Of a stretch of DNA of 46,407 nt, positions 33,823 to 45,600 are shown one piece after another (positions within the stretch are counted from its first letter, which is position 1; each line of letters opens with the position of its first letter). The translations under genes and the position numbers were made by a program. The notes beneath the pieces were generated by a model. The model was not told the DNA's origin. It worked only from the letters and a program-made list of their open reading frames with translations, and did no database searches. This DNA is from Geobacteraceae bacterium GWC2_53_11 (lineage in GTDB: Bacteria; Desulfobacterota; Desulfuromonadia; Geobacterales; Pseudopelobacteraceae). Location of the stretch: NCBI GenBank assembly GCA_001802645.1, contig MGZJ01000077.1, positions 68,108 through 114,514 on the forward strand. Direction: 5' to 3'.

Positions 33823-35988
33823 TTATCTGGAAGCTAGTGAAATAATCAGATTAAGTCCATTTGCCGGAGTTGGCGCTTCAAATCCCGAGAGCCCGGAAAC
33901 ATCGGCTTCTGTCAGTATTCCCGCCGCAGATTTAAGTTGAATAACCCTGATGATATTATCATACAGGGCATACCTGCAGTCGCGCAGGGCCATCGAATAT
34001 GTCTGTTCGGCGTTAAGCACATCAATAGCATTACGAGTACCGATTAAACGCCCCTTTTTTACAGCCGCCAGCTGGATTTCCGCAGATGCTTTTTTCTGAT
34101 CAAGTGCCTTGATTAAACTGATATTGTAACGAAGATTAAAGAAGGCCTGCTTAACGTTTTCCCGCTGCTGATCCATAGTTTCGTCGAATGCGTGTCGTCT
34201 CTCTTCTTCAGATGCCGCCGCACGACGGACTTTTGCCGAAGTTTCTCCTCCTGAATAAATCGGCAGCGACAGTGTTGCTCCGACAAACCACTGCTTTACT
34301 TCGGCAGTTGGCAACGCAGCCGTTCCCCTGTTGACATCATACCCGCCGGAAGCCTGAAGAATAGGCAGATATTCAGCTTTAGCCGCCTTCTGTTGTTCAG
34401 AAGTCTGGACAACACCTTCTCGCGCCTGCCGGACAACCGGATGTTCCTTTTCCATCGTTGCAACCCACCAGTCAATGTTATCCGGGTCAGGGCCTATTGG
34501 CTGTTGAGGCAGATAATTGATGACTTCAGTAATTGGATTCCCAACCTGGCTGGATAATTTTTGCTCGGCGAGGCGAAGATTGCTTTCACTCTTCGTTAGG
34601 TCAGCGCCGGCGCTATCCAGACGTGATTGAGCCTCGTATACCGAAATTATGTCTCCCGTTCCCGCCTTGAGAAACGCCTGCGACTGGTCAAGAACCTGTT
34701 TGAGACGATTGATTTCACCCAGCGCAATCTGCTTGTCAGTTTGAGCTTTTAGTAGTGCAAAATAGGAATCCGTAAATTTCACAATAAGGTTCTGGCGAGC
34801 CGCTGCAACGCCTGCCTGCTCTGCGCTAAGCCCCGCCGCCGCTGCAGACAGCGAATAGAGGGTTGGAACATGCAACAAGGTCATTTGGGCGGTAACGTTA
34901 TAATTCAGGGCAGTAAAATCATAGGTCCCATCGCTGGAGTTATTATAATTAGACACATTCTGGGAGTTAAACTTTACACCGGCGCTGGAATTCAGATGGG
35001 GAAGAAGCCCGGACAATAACATGTCCGAATCGGCTTTACTTCCGGAGACTCTCGCCTCAGTACGGCTCAGTGCCGGGTCATTGGCTTTGGCAGCTAGATA
35101 GAGGTTCCAGATTGAAGCTGGAGACGCTGAACCCGGCTCCGTAATTGCGCCGGGATCGAAGCGATTCACCGATGTTATCGGTGCAATTACTGAGGTAGAG
35201 TTTGAACCGTTGTGTTGTGAGGAATCCGGCCGAAGTTGGTCGTCTAAAGCTTTTCGGGCCGCAGCTAAACGTTCTTCATCAGCCTTCTCCGCAGCTTTAC
35301 GCAATTCTTCGGTTTTACGGGATGCAATCCGTTCTTGTTCTGCGCGCTTCTCCTCCTCAGCTGCTGCTTTTTCACGCAAGATCTTCTCATTGGCAAGGCG
35401 TGTCTGCTCAGCTTTTTCAGCGGCTATACGTGACTCTTCAGCCTTGCGGGCTGCCAATTGTTCCTGTTCCTGTTTTACGGCTGCTTGCCGCGCGGCTTCA
35501 TTAATTTGTTCGGCCTTTATCTGTGCTAAACGTTCCTGCTCAGCTTTTTCAGCGGCTTTACGCTCCGCTTCTGCTTTAAGGTCTATCATACGCCGGGCAA
35601 GTTGCTGTTCTGCGGTTTCCTTATCAGTGCCATTACTATCAGCTGACTGAATGGATAAAGGGCCTTGAACGGTTTCTGCTTTATTATCGTTGGCAAGGCT
35701 TTTCTTTATCGGAGGAGGTAGCTGGTTCTGTGGAGGCTGTTCAACATGCTGAATTGCCGGAGCCTTGACGATTCTCGGCTTGTCGCCAATGAGTCTAATG
35801 GTGGAACTTCCACCAGGAGAAGACGTGGAGGAGGGCATTGTTGATCCGCTGGAATCGTTCTGAGCCTTTGCCTTGTCGCCGATGATGCGAATTATGGAGT
35901 CCGCATTGGCTGGCTCGGCAAAAAGAACTGTTGAGACCGCCAGAACAGGAAATGCGTTTTTTAGTATGGAGAGGGAGAGTCGTATCAT
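33823..35988 (-). CDS. TolC-family outer-membrane protein with TolA-like coiled-coil extension
   Basis: This ~721-residue protein starts with a Sec signal (MIRLSLSILKNAFPVLAVST... to ANA). It then has two copies of an (I/T)IR(I/L)IGDK motif joined by a Ser/Gly/Pro linker, and ~160 residues of Ala/Glu/Lys/Arg-rich coiled coil (AEKAEQERLAQIKAEQ-type repeats). The OEP/TolC domain begins about 300 residues in (IWNLYLAAKANDPALSRTEA). TolC-type proteins are usually 430-480 residues, so the N-terminal ~270 are an addition. The ATG one base after the adaptor stop gives a good signal peptide; an in-frame GTG at 36024 would add 12 residues. It is the third gene of the exporter-adaptor-channel operon. 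Confidence 0.9.
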   Translation of the reverse strand: MIRLSLSILKNAFPVLAVSTVLFAEPANADSIIRIIGDKAKAQNDSSGSTMPSSTSSPGGSSTIRLIGDKPRIVKAPAIQHVEQPPQNQLPPPIKKSLANDNKAETVQGPLSIQSADSNGTDKETAEQQLARRMIDLKAEAERKAAEKAEQERLAQIKAEQINEAARQAAVKQEQEQLAARKAEESRIAAEKAEQTRLANEKILREKAAAEEEKRAEQERIASRKTEELRKAAEKADEERLAAARKALDDQLRPDSSQHNGSNSTSVIAPITSVNRFDPGAITEPGSASPASIWNLYLAAKANDPALSRTEARVSGSKADSDMLLSGLLPHLNSSAGVKFNSQNVSNYNNSSDGTYDFTALNYNVTAQMTLLHVPTLYSLSAAAAGLSAEQAGVAAARQNLIVKFTDSYFALLKAQTDKQIALGEINRLKQVLDQSQAFLKAGTGDIISVYEAQSRLDSAGADLTKSESNLRLAEQKLSSQVGNPITEVINYLPQQPIGPDPDNIDWWVATMEKEHPVVRQAREGVVQTSEQQKAAKAEYLPILQASGGYDVNRGTAALPTAEVKQWFVGATLSLPIYSGGETSAKVRRAAASEEERRHAFDETMDQQRENVKQAFFNLRYNISLIKALDQKKASAEIQLAAVKKGRLIGTRNAIDVLNAEQTYSMALRDCRYALYDNIIRVIQLKSAAGILTEADVSGLSGFEAPTPANGLNLIISLASR

Positions 35989-35989
35989 T

Positions 35990-37450
35990 CTAATGGGATT
36001 GATTCGCTTTTTTAAAACTTTCACGAAACTTCACAAAAATGGCATCAAAAGGGGTACGCGGTTTAGTCGCAATCATAAGTTGCGCCGACATGCCGGGAAT
36101 AAGGCGAAGTTCCCCCAACGATTTGAGTGATTCCTTATCAAGTTCGGCATAGGCGATATAGTTTGCCTGTTGCCCTTGAGGTGAGTTTACAATAAGCCGG
36201 TCGTCAGATATATACGTTATATGGGCAGTAAGTACGGGTGTCGTACGGGAATCAAAGCCGGATATGGTTGCTTGAGCCGACTGGCCTACCGACACCCTGC
36301 TGATATCTTCCAGCTTGATCTTGCCTTCCAGGATCAGGTTGTCGCCGGTAGGAGCAATCTCCATCAGCGAGTCCCTTGCCATCACAATCCCCCCCACTGT
36401 CGTCACTTTCAACCCCACGACCTTGCCGGTTACCGGGGCTCGGATCACCTGCCTGTCGAGTGTGTCGCGCATCGGCCGGATTCGCTCTTCCAGATCGATG
36501 CGGCGCAGTCCGGATTGCTTCATCTCGGTGATGGCACCCTGTACGCGGTCAGCCTTGAAGGCAAGAATGCGCTGTTCCAATTCCGCAAGCCGTTGCTTCT
36601 CGCTTGCTATTGAAGCCGCTAACAAATCCCGTTCTCCGGTTTTTTCCGAAAGGAGCCGTTGTTGATCTGTGACCATTGTTTTGGTGACGTAGCCCTCCTT
36701 CAATAGGGATTGATTTCCTGCAAGCTGTTCTTTAATGAGGGCAATTTCCTGGTTTTTTGTTGCCAAGCGCTCCTGGCTACCCTTAGAAGATTCTTTAAGT
36801 TGGGATATCTGAAGCCGCAAAAGTTCGATTTGATGCTGAGCCGCATCCCGCCGGGCATAAAACAGTCTTTCCTCCGACTGTATGATTCTGGCAACGGAAG
36901 AGTCCTTTGCGCGATTGCTTAGAGACTGGGGAAAATGAATGGTTTTCAGGTCTTTGCTTTCAGCTTCTACCCGCGCCATTTGGGCTATTTCAGCAAGATT
37001 TTGTTCGTGAATCATATTGACGACCGGTGAAATTTGCTTGTCTTCCAATATGATAAGCGGCTGGCCTGCCTGAACCATGTCACCATCACGGACAAGAATA
37101 GACTTAACAATCCCTCCCTCCAAATGCTGAACCGGTTGACGCTTGTTTTTGAAGACAACTTCGCCCGGGGCATTGATGACCGTTTTAAGCGGCACGAACA
37201 TCATCCAGAGCACAACGCTTGAAAAAAAGAGAACGAGAACGACTAAGCCATACAGTATGGCCGGTAGAGACGAGATTGCTGACTCGCGCAGATGTGAGTC
37301 AGCGGTCAGCGCCTTCACATGAGTAGTCGTAAGAGCATGCGTATGCTTCTGAACCTTTGCCAACGACCTCTCCTGGGCCTTGGTCATGACATTAGCTTGA
37401 TGTCCGGCAAGGATATCGGTTTCTACGGAATCTTTTATTTTTGTGTTCAT
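35990..37450 (-). CDS. HlyD-family type I secretion periplasmic adaptor
   Basis: This 486-residue membrane fusion protein has a cytoplasmic N terminus, one membrane segment (about 55-80, ILYGLVVLVLFFSSVVLWMM), a lipoyl half (VFKNKRQPVQHLEGGIVKSI), a long alpha-helical hairpin and a second lipoyl half (IRAPVTGKVVGLKVTTVGGI). The C-terminal beta barrel ends ELRLIPGMSAQLMIATKPRT. This is the PrtE/HlyD layout of type I exporters. It bridges the ABC protein and the TolC-type channel encoded on either side. Confidence 0.95.
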   Translation of the reverse strand: MNTKIKDSVETDILAGHQANVMTKAQERSLAKVQKHTHALTTTHVKALTADSHLRESAISSLPAILYGLVVLVLFFSSVVLWMMFVPLKTVINAPGEVVFKNKRQPVQHLEGGIVKSILVRDGDMVQAGQPLIILEDKQISPVVNMIHEQNLAEIAQMARVEAESKDLKTIHFPQSLSNRAKDSSVARIIQSEERLFYARRDAAQHQIELLRLQISQLKESSKGSQERLATKNQEIALIKEQLAGNQSLLKEGYVTKTMVTDQQRLLSEKTGERDLLAASIASEKQRLAELEQRILAFKADRVQGAITEMKQSGLRRIDLEERIRPMRDTLDRQVIRAPVTGKVVGLKVTTVGGIVMARDSLMEIAPTGDNLILEGKIKLEDISRVSVGQSAQATISGFDSRTTPVLTAHITYISDDRLIVNSPQGQQANYIAYAELDKESLKSLGELRLIPGMSAQLMIATKPRTPFDAIFVKFRESFKKANQSH

Positions 37451-37609
37451 ATGCGTAAATCCGTGACTATCTTGGTTATAAAAATTACTTCTGTTCTGCT
37501 TATCGGCATAAATCTTAATTGATCAACGTTATTTCAGTCTAATAGAAACCAGCGACCCCAAAATTGTCTCCAAGTGCGGCGTACTGGCAATTAGCGTCAT
37601 CAATTTCTT

Positions 37610-39289
37610 CTATGCCGAAACCTGACCTTGTTGTGTTGCTTTATTCAGTTGGGCCATAACCCACTCTTTGGGACCAAAAGCTGCCAGCGCACCATTTTGC
37701 ATAACGAGCAATTTACTGACATTGTTTATAAAATGCGGATTGTGGGTTATAAAGATAGTCGTTGTACCAGCTTCCTTCAACAACGCCATGGCGTTTACCA
37801 GTGCCGTCTCTCCTGCGGTGTCAAGACTCGCATTGGGTTCGTCAAGAATCAGTATCTTGGGGTTTCCGTATATTGCCCGTGCAAACCCGATCCGCTGACG
37901 TTGTCCACCTGAAAGTACCGTTCCTCCCTCTCCAATCTGGGTATCATAGCCATTCTGCATCTGCAAAATCATTTCATGCAGACCGGCTATTCTTGCCGCT
38001 TCGATAACCATCTCCGAGTCAGGCTCATCAAGCCGGGCAATATTTTCGGCAATACTCCCCGCAAAAAGTTCGATATCTTGCGGAAGATAGCCGATGTGCT
38101 GACCAAGCCGCTCCGAAGGCCAGTTGGCAAGGTCAGCGCCATCTATTCGGATGACACCCTGTTGAGGCTTCCAGGCCCCGACCAGCAGGCGTGCCAAAGT
38201 GGATTTTCCCGAGGCACTCGGTCCGACAATCCCCAAGGAATCTCCCGCAACCAGAGAGAAGGAGACGTCGCGGATCAGAATCTTGCCCGTGGCCCGGATA
38301 CCGAACGTAACATGCTCCATGGCTATCTGGCCGGTTGGTGGTGGAAGTTCCAATAGGTACGGCTGAGCCTGATTGGCTCCCTTTATAAAGGCATCAAGTC
38401 GAGCGTATGCAGCACGAGTTTCAAGAATGGATCTCCAACCGGAAATCACATACTCAAGCGGGCCCAAGGCCTTGCCGAAGATAATGCCACCTGCCATTAT
38501 CATTCCCATCGAGAAGGTAGCATCTCCCAGCATAATGTAGGTACCGACTGCCATGCTCATTGATTGGACGATCTGCCGGACAAATTTGGTCATCCCTGAA
38601 ATTCTGCCGGACCATTTGCTGGCCTTGGTCTGCAGAATGATGACGCGGTCATTCAATGATGCCCAGCGTTTTGTGAGATTGGCCTGCATTCCCATGGCAT
38701 TAACAACTTCAGCGTTAAGCATCGCCGAATCAACAAAACGTGTGGCTAATCGATTGGCGGAGTTTGACTCTGCCAACGGATCCTTAGTCAGGAATTCACT
38801 GGCAATGGATAATGACACCATCAAAACCGTACCGATAACCAGAACCAATAACATCATCGGATGCATGAAATAGAGGAGGATCATATAGATTGGCAGCCAC
38901 GGTGCATCGAGCAGTTGGATAATACCTTGGCCAGTAAGAAAGGTCCTGACCGTTTGCAGGTCTTTTAACGCGTAGGTGTTCGGATTGCCCTCTGGTGAGG
39001 TCGCCCCCTCGACCATTTTCTTTAGAAGATAGGGGGCGAGCATCAGGTCCATGGCATTGTTAGCGTTTACCAGTATGCGTGAACGGACAACTTCGATAAT
39101 GGCCATCACCACCAGTGCCACCAGTAGCAGCAGGCTCAACAGCCAGAGAGCTTCCTTGCTCCGGGTGCCGATCACACGGTCAAACATCTGAAACATAAAG
39201 AGTGATGGGGCAAGCAAAAACATATTGATGATGAAACTGAAAAAAGCGGTGGGGAGAATATAATGTTTGAAGAAAAATGATTTGTTCAT
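37610..39289 (-). CDS. Type I secretion ABC exporter (PrtD/HasD type)
   Basis: This 559-residue fused ABC exporter has an N-terminal hydrophobic opening (FFKHYILPTAFFSFIINMFL), a six-helix transmembrane domain to about 300, and a nucleotide-binding domain. The ATP site has Walker A GPSASGKST, signature LSGGQRQRIGFAR, Walker B ILILDEP and ASLD. It lacks an N-terminal C39 peptidase domain, so the substrate is not cleaved at a GG site and is expected to carry a C-terminal signal. It is 159 nt upstream of the adaptor gene and divergent from the giant repeat ORF, its most likely cargo. Confidence 0.95.
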   Translation of the reverse strand: MNKSFFFKHYILPTAFFSFIINMFLLAPSLFMFQMFDRVIGTRSKEALWLLSLLLLVALVVMAIIEVVRSRILVNANNAMDLMLAPYLLKKMVEGATSPEGNPNTYALKDLQTVRTFLTGQGIIQLLDAPWLPIYMILLYFMHPMMLLVLVIGTVLMVSLSIASEFLTKDPLAESNSANRLATRFVDSAMLNAEVVNAMGMQANLTKRWASLNDRVIILQTKASKWSGRISGMTKFVRQIVQSMSMAVGTYIMLGDATFSMGMIMAGGIIFGKALGPLEYVISGWRSILETRAAYARLDAFIKGANQAQPYLLELPPPTGQIAMEHVTFGIRATGKILIRDVSFSLVAGDSLGIVGPSASGKSTLARLLVGAWKPQQGVIRIDGADLANWPSERLGQHIGYLPQDIELFAGSIAENIARLDEPDSEMVIEAARIAGLHEMILQMQNGYDTQIGEGGTVLSGGQRQRIGFARAIYGNPKILILDEPNASLDTAGETALVNAMALLKEAGTTTIFITHNPHFINNVSKLLVMQNGALAAFGPKEWVMAQLNKATQQGQVSA

Positions 39290-39603
39290 GCTCTATAAAT
39301 ATCCTCTTACACAAACATTATCTGAATACAGGCATTACAGGCTATATTTTTAACATTTATATGTAATAATTGTAAACCCGATAATATTTCTGCAGTTACT
39401 GTAAGCCGCGAATGTTCGGAATTATAAAAAAACAACCATCCACAGATAAAAAAACTACAGAACTGCCTGCATGAATCCGATATGCAAAAACAGCACTTCA
39501 ATACCATTGTGTAATATTAATGGTGTTTAATCATAATACTGTCCCTACATTTATGTAATCTAAATCAGATAAAAGCTCCACATGACTCAGGAGGTAACAA
39601 CTC
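39290..39603. promoter_or_regulatory. AT-rich divergent region between the exporter and the giant repeat gene
   Basis: This 314-nt stretch carries no gene I can support. It is clearly AT-rich. A dyad ACCATT-N10-AATGGT lies at 39503-39524 and could be an operator. A ribosome site CAGGAGGT precedes the giant ORF by about 8 nt. No convincing -35/-10 or sigma54 promoter was found for either direction. Confidence 0.6.
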
Positions 39604-42600
39604 ATGGCAACTTATGCAGGTAAAACCTTGGAAGAAATCCAGGCTCTTACTACTACTGAAATCGCAGGAATCTCAACGGCAGATATTATTACAATCAAGA
39701 CGGAACATATTGCTGCCTTAAATTCTGCGCAAATCAGGGCTATTACAACCGAAGATATTGCTGCCATGACTACCGACCAGATCAAGGCAATCGAAACGGT
39801 GGATTTGCCAAAGATGAAAACGGAGCAGATAGCCGCGCTTACGACAAGTCAGATCGTGGCAATGACTCCGGATCAATTTCAGAGTCTAACTACGACCGAG
39901 ATAGTGGCTATGTCGACGGTTCAGATCGCAGCAATGGCAACGGAAGATTTTGCCGCACTCTCTTCAGCTCAGGCGAAAGCTCTTGAAACCGCAGATATCG
40001 CAGCGCTGAGTACGGCCCAGTTCAATGCCCTGACAACTGATGCTATTGCCAACTTGACCACAGCACAAATTGCGGCTCTATCCACGGTGCAGATACAAGC
40101 CATGCAAACAGACGATGTTGCGGCATTAACCGTAACCGACGTAAAAGATGTTATGGGTACTACAGGGATAGAAGCCATGACAACTGGCAGTATTGCGGCC
40201 CTGTCAACAGCTGTTGTCAAGAATCTGACCACGGCACAAATAAATGTAATGACCACTGACCAGGTTAAAGCCATTGAAACAGCCGATGTTGCGGTTTTGA
40301 CCGTAGCGCAGGTAAATACACTTGATGCCTCCGATATAACTGCCATGACTTCGGCGCAAGTAGCAGCCTTTTCAACGGCTGCCATTGCAAGCCTGACAAC
40401 AGCTCAAATAGTTGCTCTGGAATCTGCCGATTTTGCGGCGATGGGTACCGGCCAGTTGCACGCTCTGACTGCAATTCAGGTCAATGCAATGGATCCGACT
40501 GACATACAAGCTCTGACAGCACCGCAGATAGCTGCTCTGGATCCGGCGGCAATTTCCGGCCTTAAAGCTTCGCAAGTCACTGATGCTGCTTTCGCTACAG
40601 ACAAGATTCAAGCATTGACTACAAATCAAATTAAACAGTTGACGACTGCTACGATAGCTGCCCTGACTACGGTTCAAGTAAATGCCATGGAAACTGCTGA
40701 TGTCGTGGCTTTAACAGTGAATCAGATCAAAGCCTTGACTACGGAGCAAATTCAAGCCCTTTCAACCGCCGCTGTTGCAAATCTTACCACGCAACAGATA
40801 GATGCCCTGAGCACGGCTCAGGTGAAAGCCCTTGAAACAGCGGATGTACATGTGTTGACCTCGGCACAGGTACAGGCTGCTCTAAAAGCTGACGATATAA
40901 CTGCTATGACATCAGCGCAAATTGCTGCTCTTACATCAGATGCGATTGGGGCATTGGATCAAACAAGAGTGCAGACGTTTGAATCGGCTGATATAATAGC
41001 CATGTCAACGGAGCAGATTGCCGCGCTGACACCGACTGCTCTTACGACCGCCCAGACTGCTGCACTGTCCTCTGCCCAAATCATGGCAATGTCTACCGCT
41101 CAGATTGTTAAGTTGACCACTGCTGATATCTCAAAATTGAACAGCAGCCAGATACATGGACTTGAAACAGCTGACATGGCAGCGCTTACTGCGGCACAGG
41201 TTAGCGCCATCAATACTGACGCTATTGCAAACCTCAATTCAGCACAGATTGGTGCGTTTGATTCCGCACAAATCGCCTCGCTGACTACGGCGCAAATAGT
41301 TGCCCTGACATCGTCTCAGATAAATGGACTGACCACGGCTCATACAGGTGCAATGAATACGGAAGATTTAGGGGCATTGACCGAAACACAGGTAAAGGTT
41401 CTTGAAGTGGAAGACTTGGACGGCATGTCAACGGCTGGTATTGCCGCACTGGCTCCAGCCGCGCTTACCACCGCCCAGACTGCTGTTCTGGACTCCGCAC
41501 AGATTCAGGCGATGTCCGCAGCTCAGATTGCTAAATTGACCACCGGCGATATTGCGTTATTGACCACTGTACAGATACAAGGCCTTGAAAGTGCTGATAT
41601 CGCCGGACTCAGCGCAGCTCAGATAAGTGCTATCAATACAGCTAACATTGCGCAGCTTACCTCGACACAGCTTAATGCCATGGGGTCAGTGCAGATCGCC
41701 GCGCTGACGACTGCTCAGATAGTAGCTCTAACCTCAGCCCAGATTCAAACAATGGAAACGGCTGATTTGCACGCTTTAAGCGCAACACAGGTACAGGCTC
41801 TTCAAGCGGATGATATAGCCGCCATGTCAACTGACCGGATTGCCGCCCTGACCGCAACGGCACTCACGACCGCCCAAGTAGATGTTTTAACCTCCGCCCA
41901 GATTCAGGCGATGTCTACAGCCCAGATTACTAAACTGACCACAGCAGGCATCGCGTTATTGGACACTGCCCAGATAAAAGGTTTTGAAGTCGGCGACATG
42001 GCGGCACTCACTGTAGTTCAGGTAAAGGCCATCAATACAGCCGCTTTTGCTGCACTGACTACCGCACAGCTAAATGCTATGGGATCCATTCAGATAAGCG
42101 CCCTTACCACGGCACAGGCAGCAGCGCTGACGACAACTCAAATAAGTGCCATGACTACAGAAGACCTCACAACATTGGCAGCTGACTCGGCAAAGGTAAA
42201 GGCTCTCGGTACGGCTGAAATCGCTGCCATGACAACGGAACAGATTGGCATTATAGCCTCCCCATCGACAATAGCACAACTTACAACAGCCCAAACCGCC
42301 GCATTGACTACGGCACAGATTGTTGCCCTGACAACAGCCCAAATCCAAAAATTGACAACAGCGCAGATTGCAGCCCTTACCACAGAGCAGGTGATGAAAT
42401 TTGAAACTGCGGATATGGCTGCTCTTTCTTCGGCACAGATAAAAGCGCTGGGGACGGATGATATAACCAACCTGACAACAGCACAGGTAGCTGCCCTGTC
42501 AACGGCTGCAGTTGCAGGCTTGACGACCGATCAGATTGGCGCTCTTGATAATGCAAAAATGGGGGCATTAACTACTGACCAAATAAAGGTTTTAAGCAAT

Positions 42601-45600
42601 GCTGAGATAGGTGCCCTGACGACCGCCCAAGTGCAGGCTATAGGTGCAGATGTTTCCGCTCTGTCCGCCAATCAGGTAAAGATCTTGGGGACAGATGATA
42701 TTGCCGCTCTGACAACTGCTCAAGTTGCGGCTCTGTCAACGTCTGCTATTGCGGCAATGACCACAGCCCAAATCAAAGCGTTAGGAACTGATGATCTTGA
42801 CGCGTTGGGGTCTGCTCAGGTTGCAGCTCTGACCTCAGCTCAGATTGCCGCTATTGGAACAACCGACATTGCAGCTATTGGAGGCCAGACGGAATACCTT
42901 TACGCGGCCCCTGATATTTCAACTGCTGGTATAGCTTCCCTTGGTACGGCATACATTGCCAACCTGACTCAGGGAGAAGTCCGGGCGCTCTCTGTTGCCG
43001 ATATTGCAAAACTAACAACAGATCAGGTCGCAGCCATTGAAACGCAAGACCTCATTGTACTCAGCTCAACACAGATTAAGGCGTTGACGACAGACGGTAT
43101 AGCCAACCTGACCACCGCCCAAATCCAAGCGCTAACCACAAATCAGTTTACGGCTCTGACAACGACACAGATTGCTGCCCTGACAACCGAACAGACCTCT
43201 ATTATTGAAACAGCTGACATTGCGGCATTGACAGGACTACAGGTAAAAACTCTGCAAACTGCTGACATTGCAGCACTTACGTCCGCCCAAGTTCGTGCGC
43301 TGAGTACAGCAGCCATTGCTGCCCTGACGACAGACCAGATTGTTGCACTGGAAACTGCTGATTTTCAAAATATGACAACTGCCCAGATCAGTGCTTTGAC
43401 GTCACCTCAAATCAAAGCAATGTCAACAGGTGATATCAATGCTCTTTCCACGGAACAGATTACGGCCTTGGGTGCAGACATTTCTGCCCTGACTACTGCT
43501 CAGATTGCTGCATACGGCACAACCTACATTGCCGATCTGACAACTGCACAGATTAAGGCACTTACCGCAAATCAGATTGCCAGTCTGACGACAGACCAGA
43601 TTCAAGCTTTAGATACAAATCAGATAAAGGCATTGACTGGCGCACAGATTCAGGCGTTGACCACAGACCAAATTAGTAAAATGGAAACGACCGACATCCA
43701 GGCTCTTACGTCGGCCCAGGTAGCATCTATTGAAACGGCTGATATTCAGGCAATGAATTCGGCGCAGTTTGTTGCTCTGTCTACTGCCGCCGTTAAATCT
43801 CTGACACAGGCTCAGATTGCCGCCATGGACGCGACAGATATTACAGCACTGACCACGGCGCAGACAGCGATACTGAGCGCAACCTCTATCGCTGCGCTCA
43901 CAACCGACAATGTTAGCGGACTTGAAACAGCTGATATAAACCAGATGAGCGCAGCTCAGGTTAAGGCGATTGAAACAGCAGATATTCAAGTTTTGTCCAA
44001 TACTCAGCTTAACGCATTTAGTACAGTTGGTATTGCCGCTCTGTTGCCTAGTCAAATCAAGGCTCTGAGCATAGACCAGATAACAGGCCTCAGCGCGACC
44101 AATATAGGCGCCCTGACCCCTACTCAGTTTAGTAGCCTGGCAACCGATGTCCTCAATTCATTTACGACTGAACAGTTTGCTGCTTTGAGCACCGCCAATA
44201 TTGCTAAACTAACAACAGCACAGATTGCCGCCCTGAGTGTTGAAAATGTCGCAGCTCTTACGACAGCCCAGGCTCAAGCACTGACTGTTGCATCGATCAA
44301 AGCTTTCACCACTGACAATATTGTCGGACTTGAAACGGCTGATATTCATGCCATGACAGCAGCACAAATCAAGGCTATGGAGACTGCGGATCTCAAAGCT
44401 CTGAGCGTTGAGCAGGCAGCTGCCATTAATAGTTCCGCTATCGCAGTCCTTACAACTGATCAGATGAAGGCTCTCACGTCAGGTGAAGATTTAACTGCTT
44501 TAGGCACAGCGCAGATGAATCAGCTCTCCACCGCCCAGTTTGCAGCATTGTCAACGGATGCCCTTAATTCTCTCTCTCAAGATCAGTTCAGCAGCCTTGA
44601 CTCCGTCCACATTGCCGCTCTCACTACCACCCAGATAGCAGGTCTCAGTTATGATAATGTTGCAGCGATAACTTCGGCGCAAATTTCCAAATTAACTACG
44701 GCTGCCATAGCGGCACTTACCACGGATAATGTTCAGGGACTTAGTACGATTGACATCAGTAATCTGACGACAGCTCAAGTTGCTGCTTTGCAGACGGCGG
44801 ATCTCAATGCGATGACTCCCGAGCAGATTCAGGCGATCAGTGCAACAGCGCTAACATCAGCTCAGGTTGCCGGACTGAACTCCACCCAGATTGAGGCTTT
44901 ATCCTCCAGCCAGATGTCAGTTTTAGCTACAGCCGCTATAGCCGCACTGACGACCGCTAATGTCAAAGGTCTCGAAGTGGGAGATATCGCCCAGCTGACT
45001 TCAGCTCAGATAATGGCTATTGAAACTGCTGATCTTAATGCCATGTCTCAGGATCAGATTGCCGATATTTCTACCTCCGCCATCAAAGGTCTGACAACAG
45101 ATCAGATCAGAGCCCTCGGGACAGACGACCTGAATGCGATGACGACAGCGCAGTTTAATGCTCTGACAACCGCTCAAGTCGCAGCTTTAACTACGACAAG
45201 TCTGAATGCGCTCTCACCGGAAAATTTCGGTGCACTCTCGACCGATGCCGTTAAAGCCCTGACTACCGCACAATTTAATACTCTGGATGCTGCCCATGTA
45301 GGAGCTTTCACCACCGCACAGATATCAAACCTGAGTACAGCTGCTATTGCTGCTCTGACAACAACGAATATCACCGGTCTTGAGGTAGGCGATATTGCCA
45401 AACTGACTTCAACTCAAATCAAAGCGATTGAAAGCGCCGATTTTGCTCAACTAACCGCCGAACAAATTGCAGACATTTCCACTGCCGGTATCGCCGCCCT
45501 GACCACGGATCAAAAACAGACACTTGGGGTTGAGGACATCAATGCTCTAAGTTCGGTACAAATTGCTGCCCTGACATCAACACAGATTGGCACATTAAGC

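Noticed and set aside
35202-35650. Plus-strand Ser/Arg/Cys-rich frames opposite the TolC coiled-coil region
   Set aside because: They are shadows of the Ala/Glu/Lys repeat on the other strand.
39307-39507. 66-codon minus-strand frame in the exporter/giant gene intergenic region
   Set aside because: AT-rich, Cys/Phe-rich translation without a ribosome site; a chance frame.
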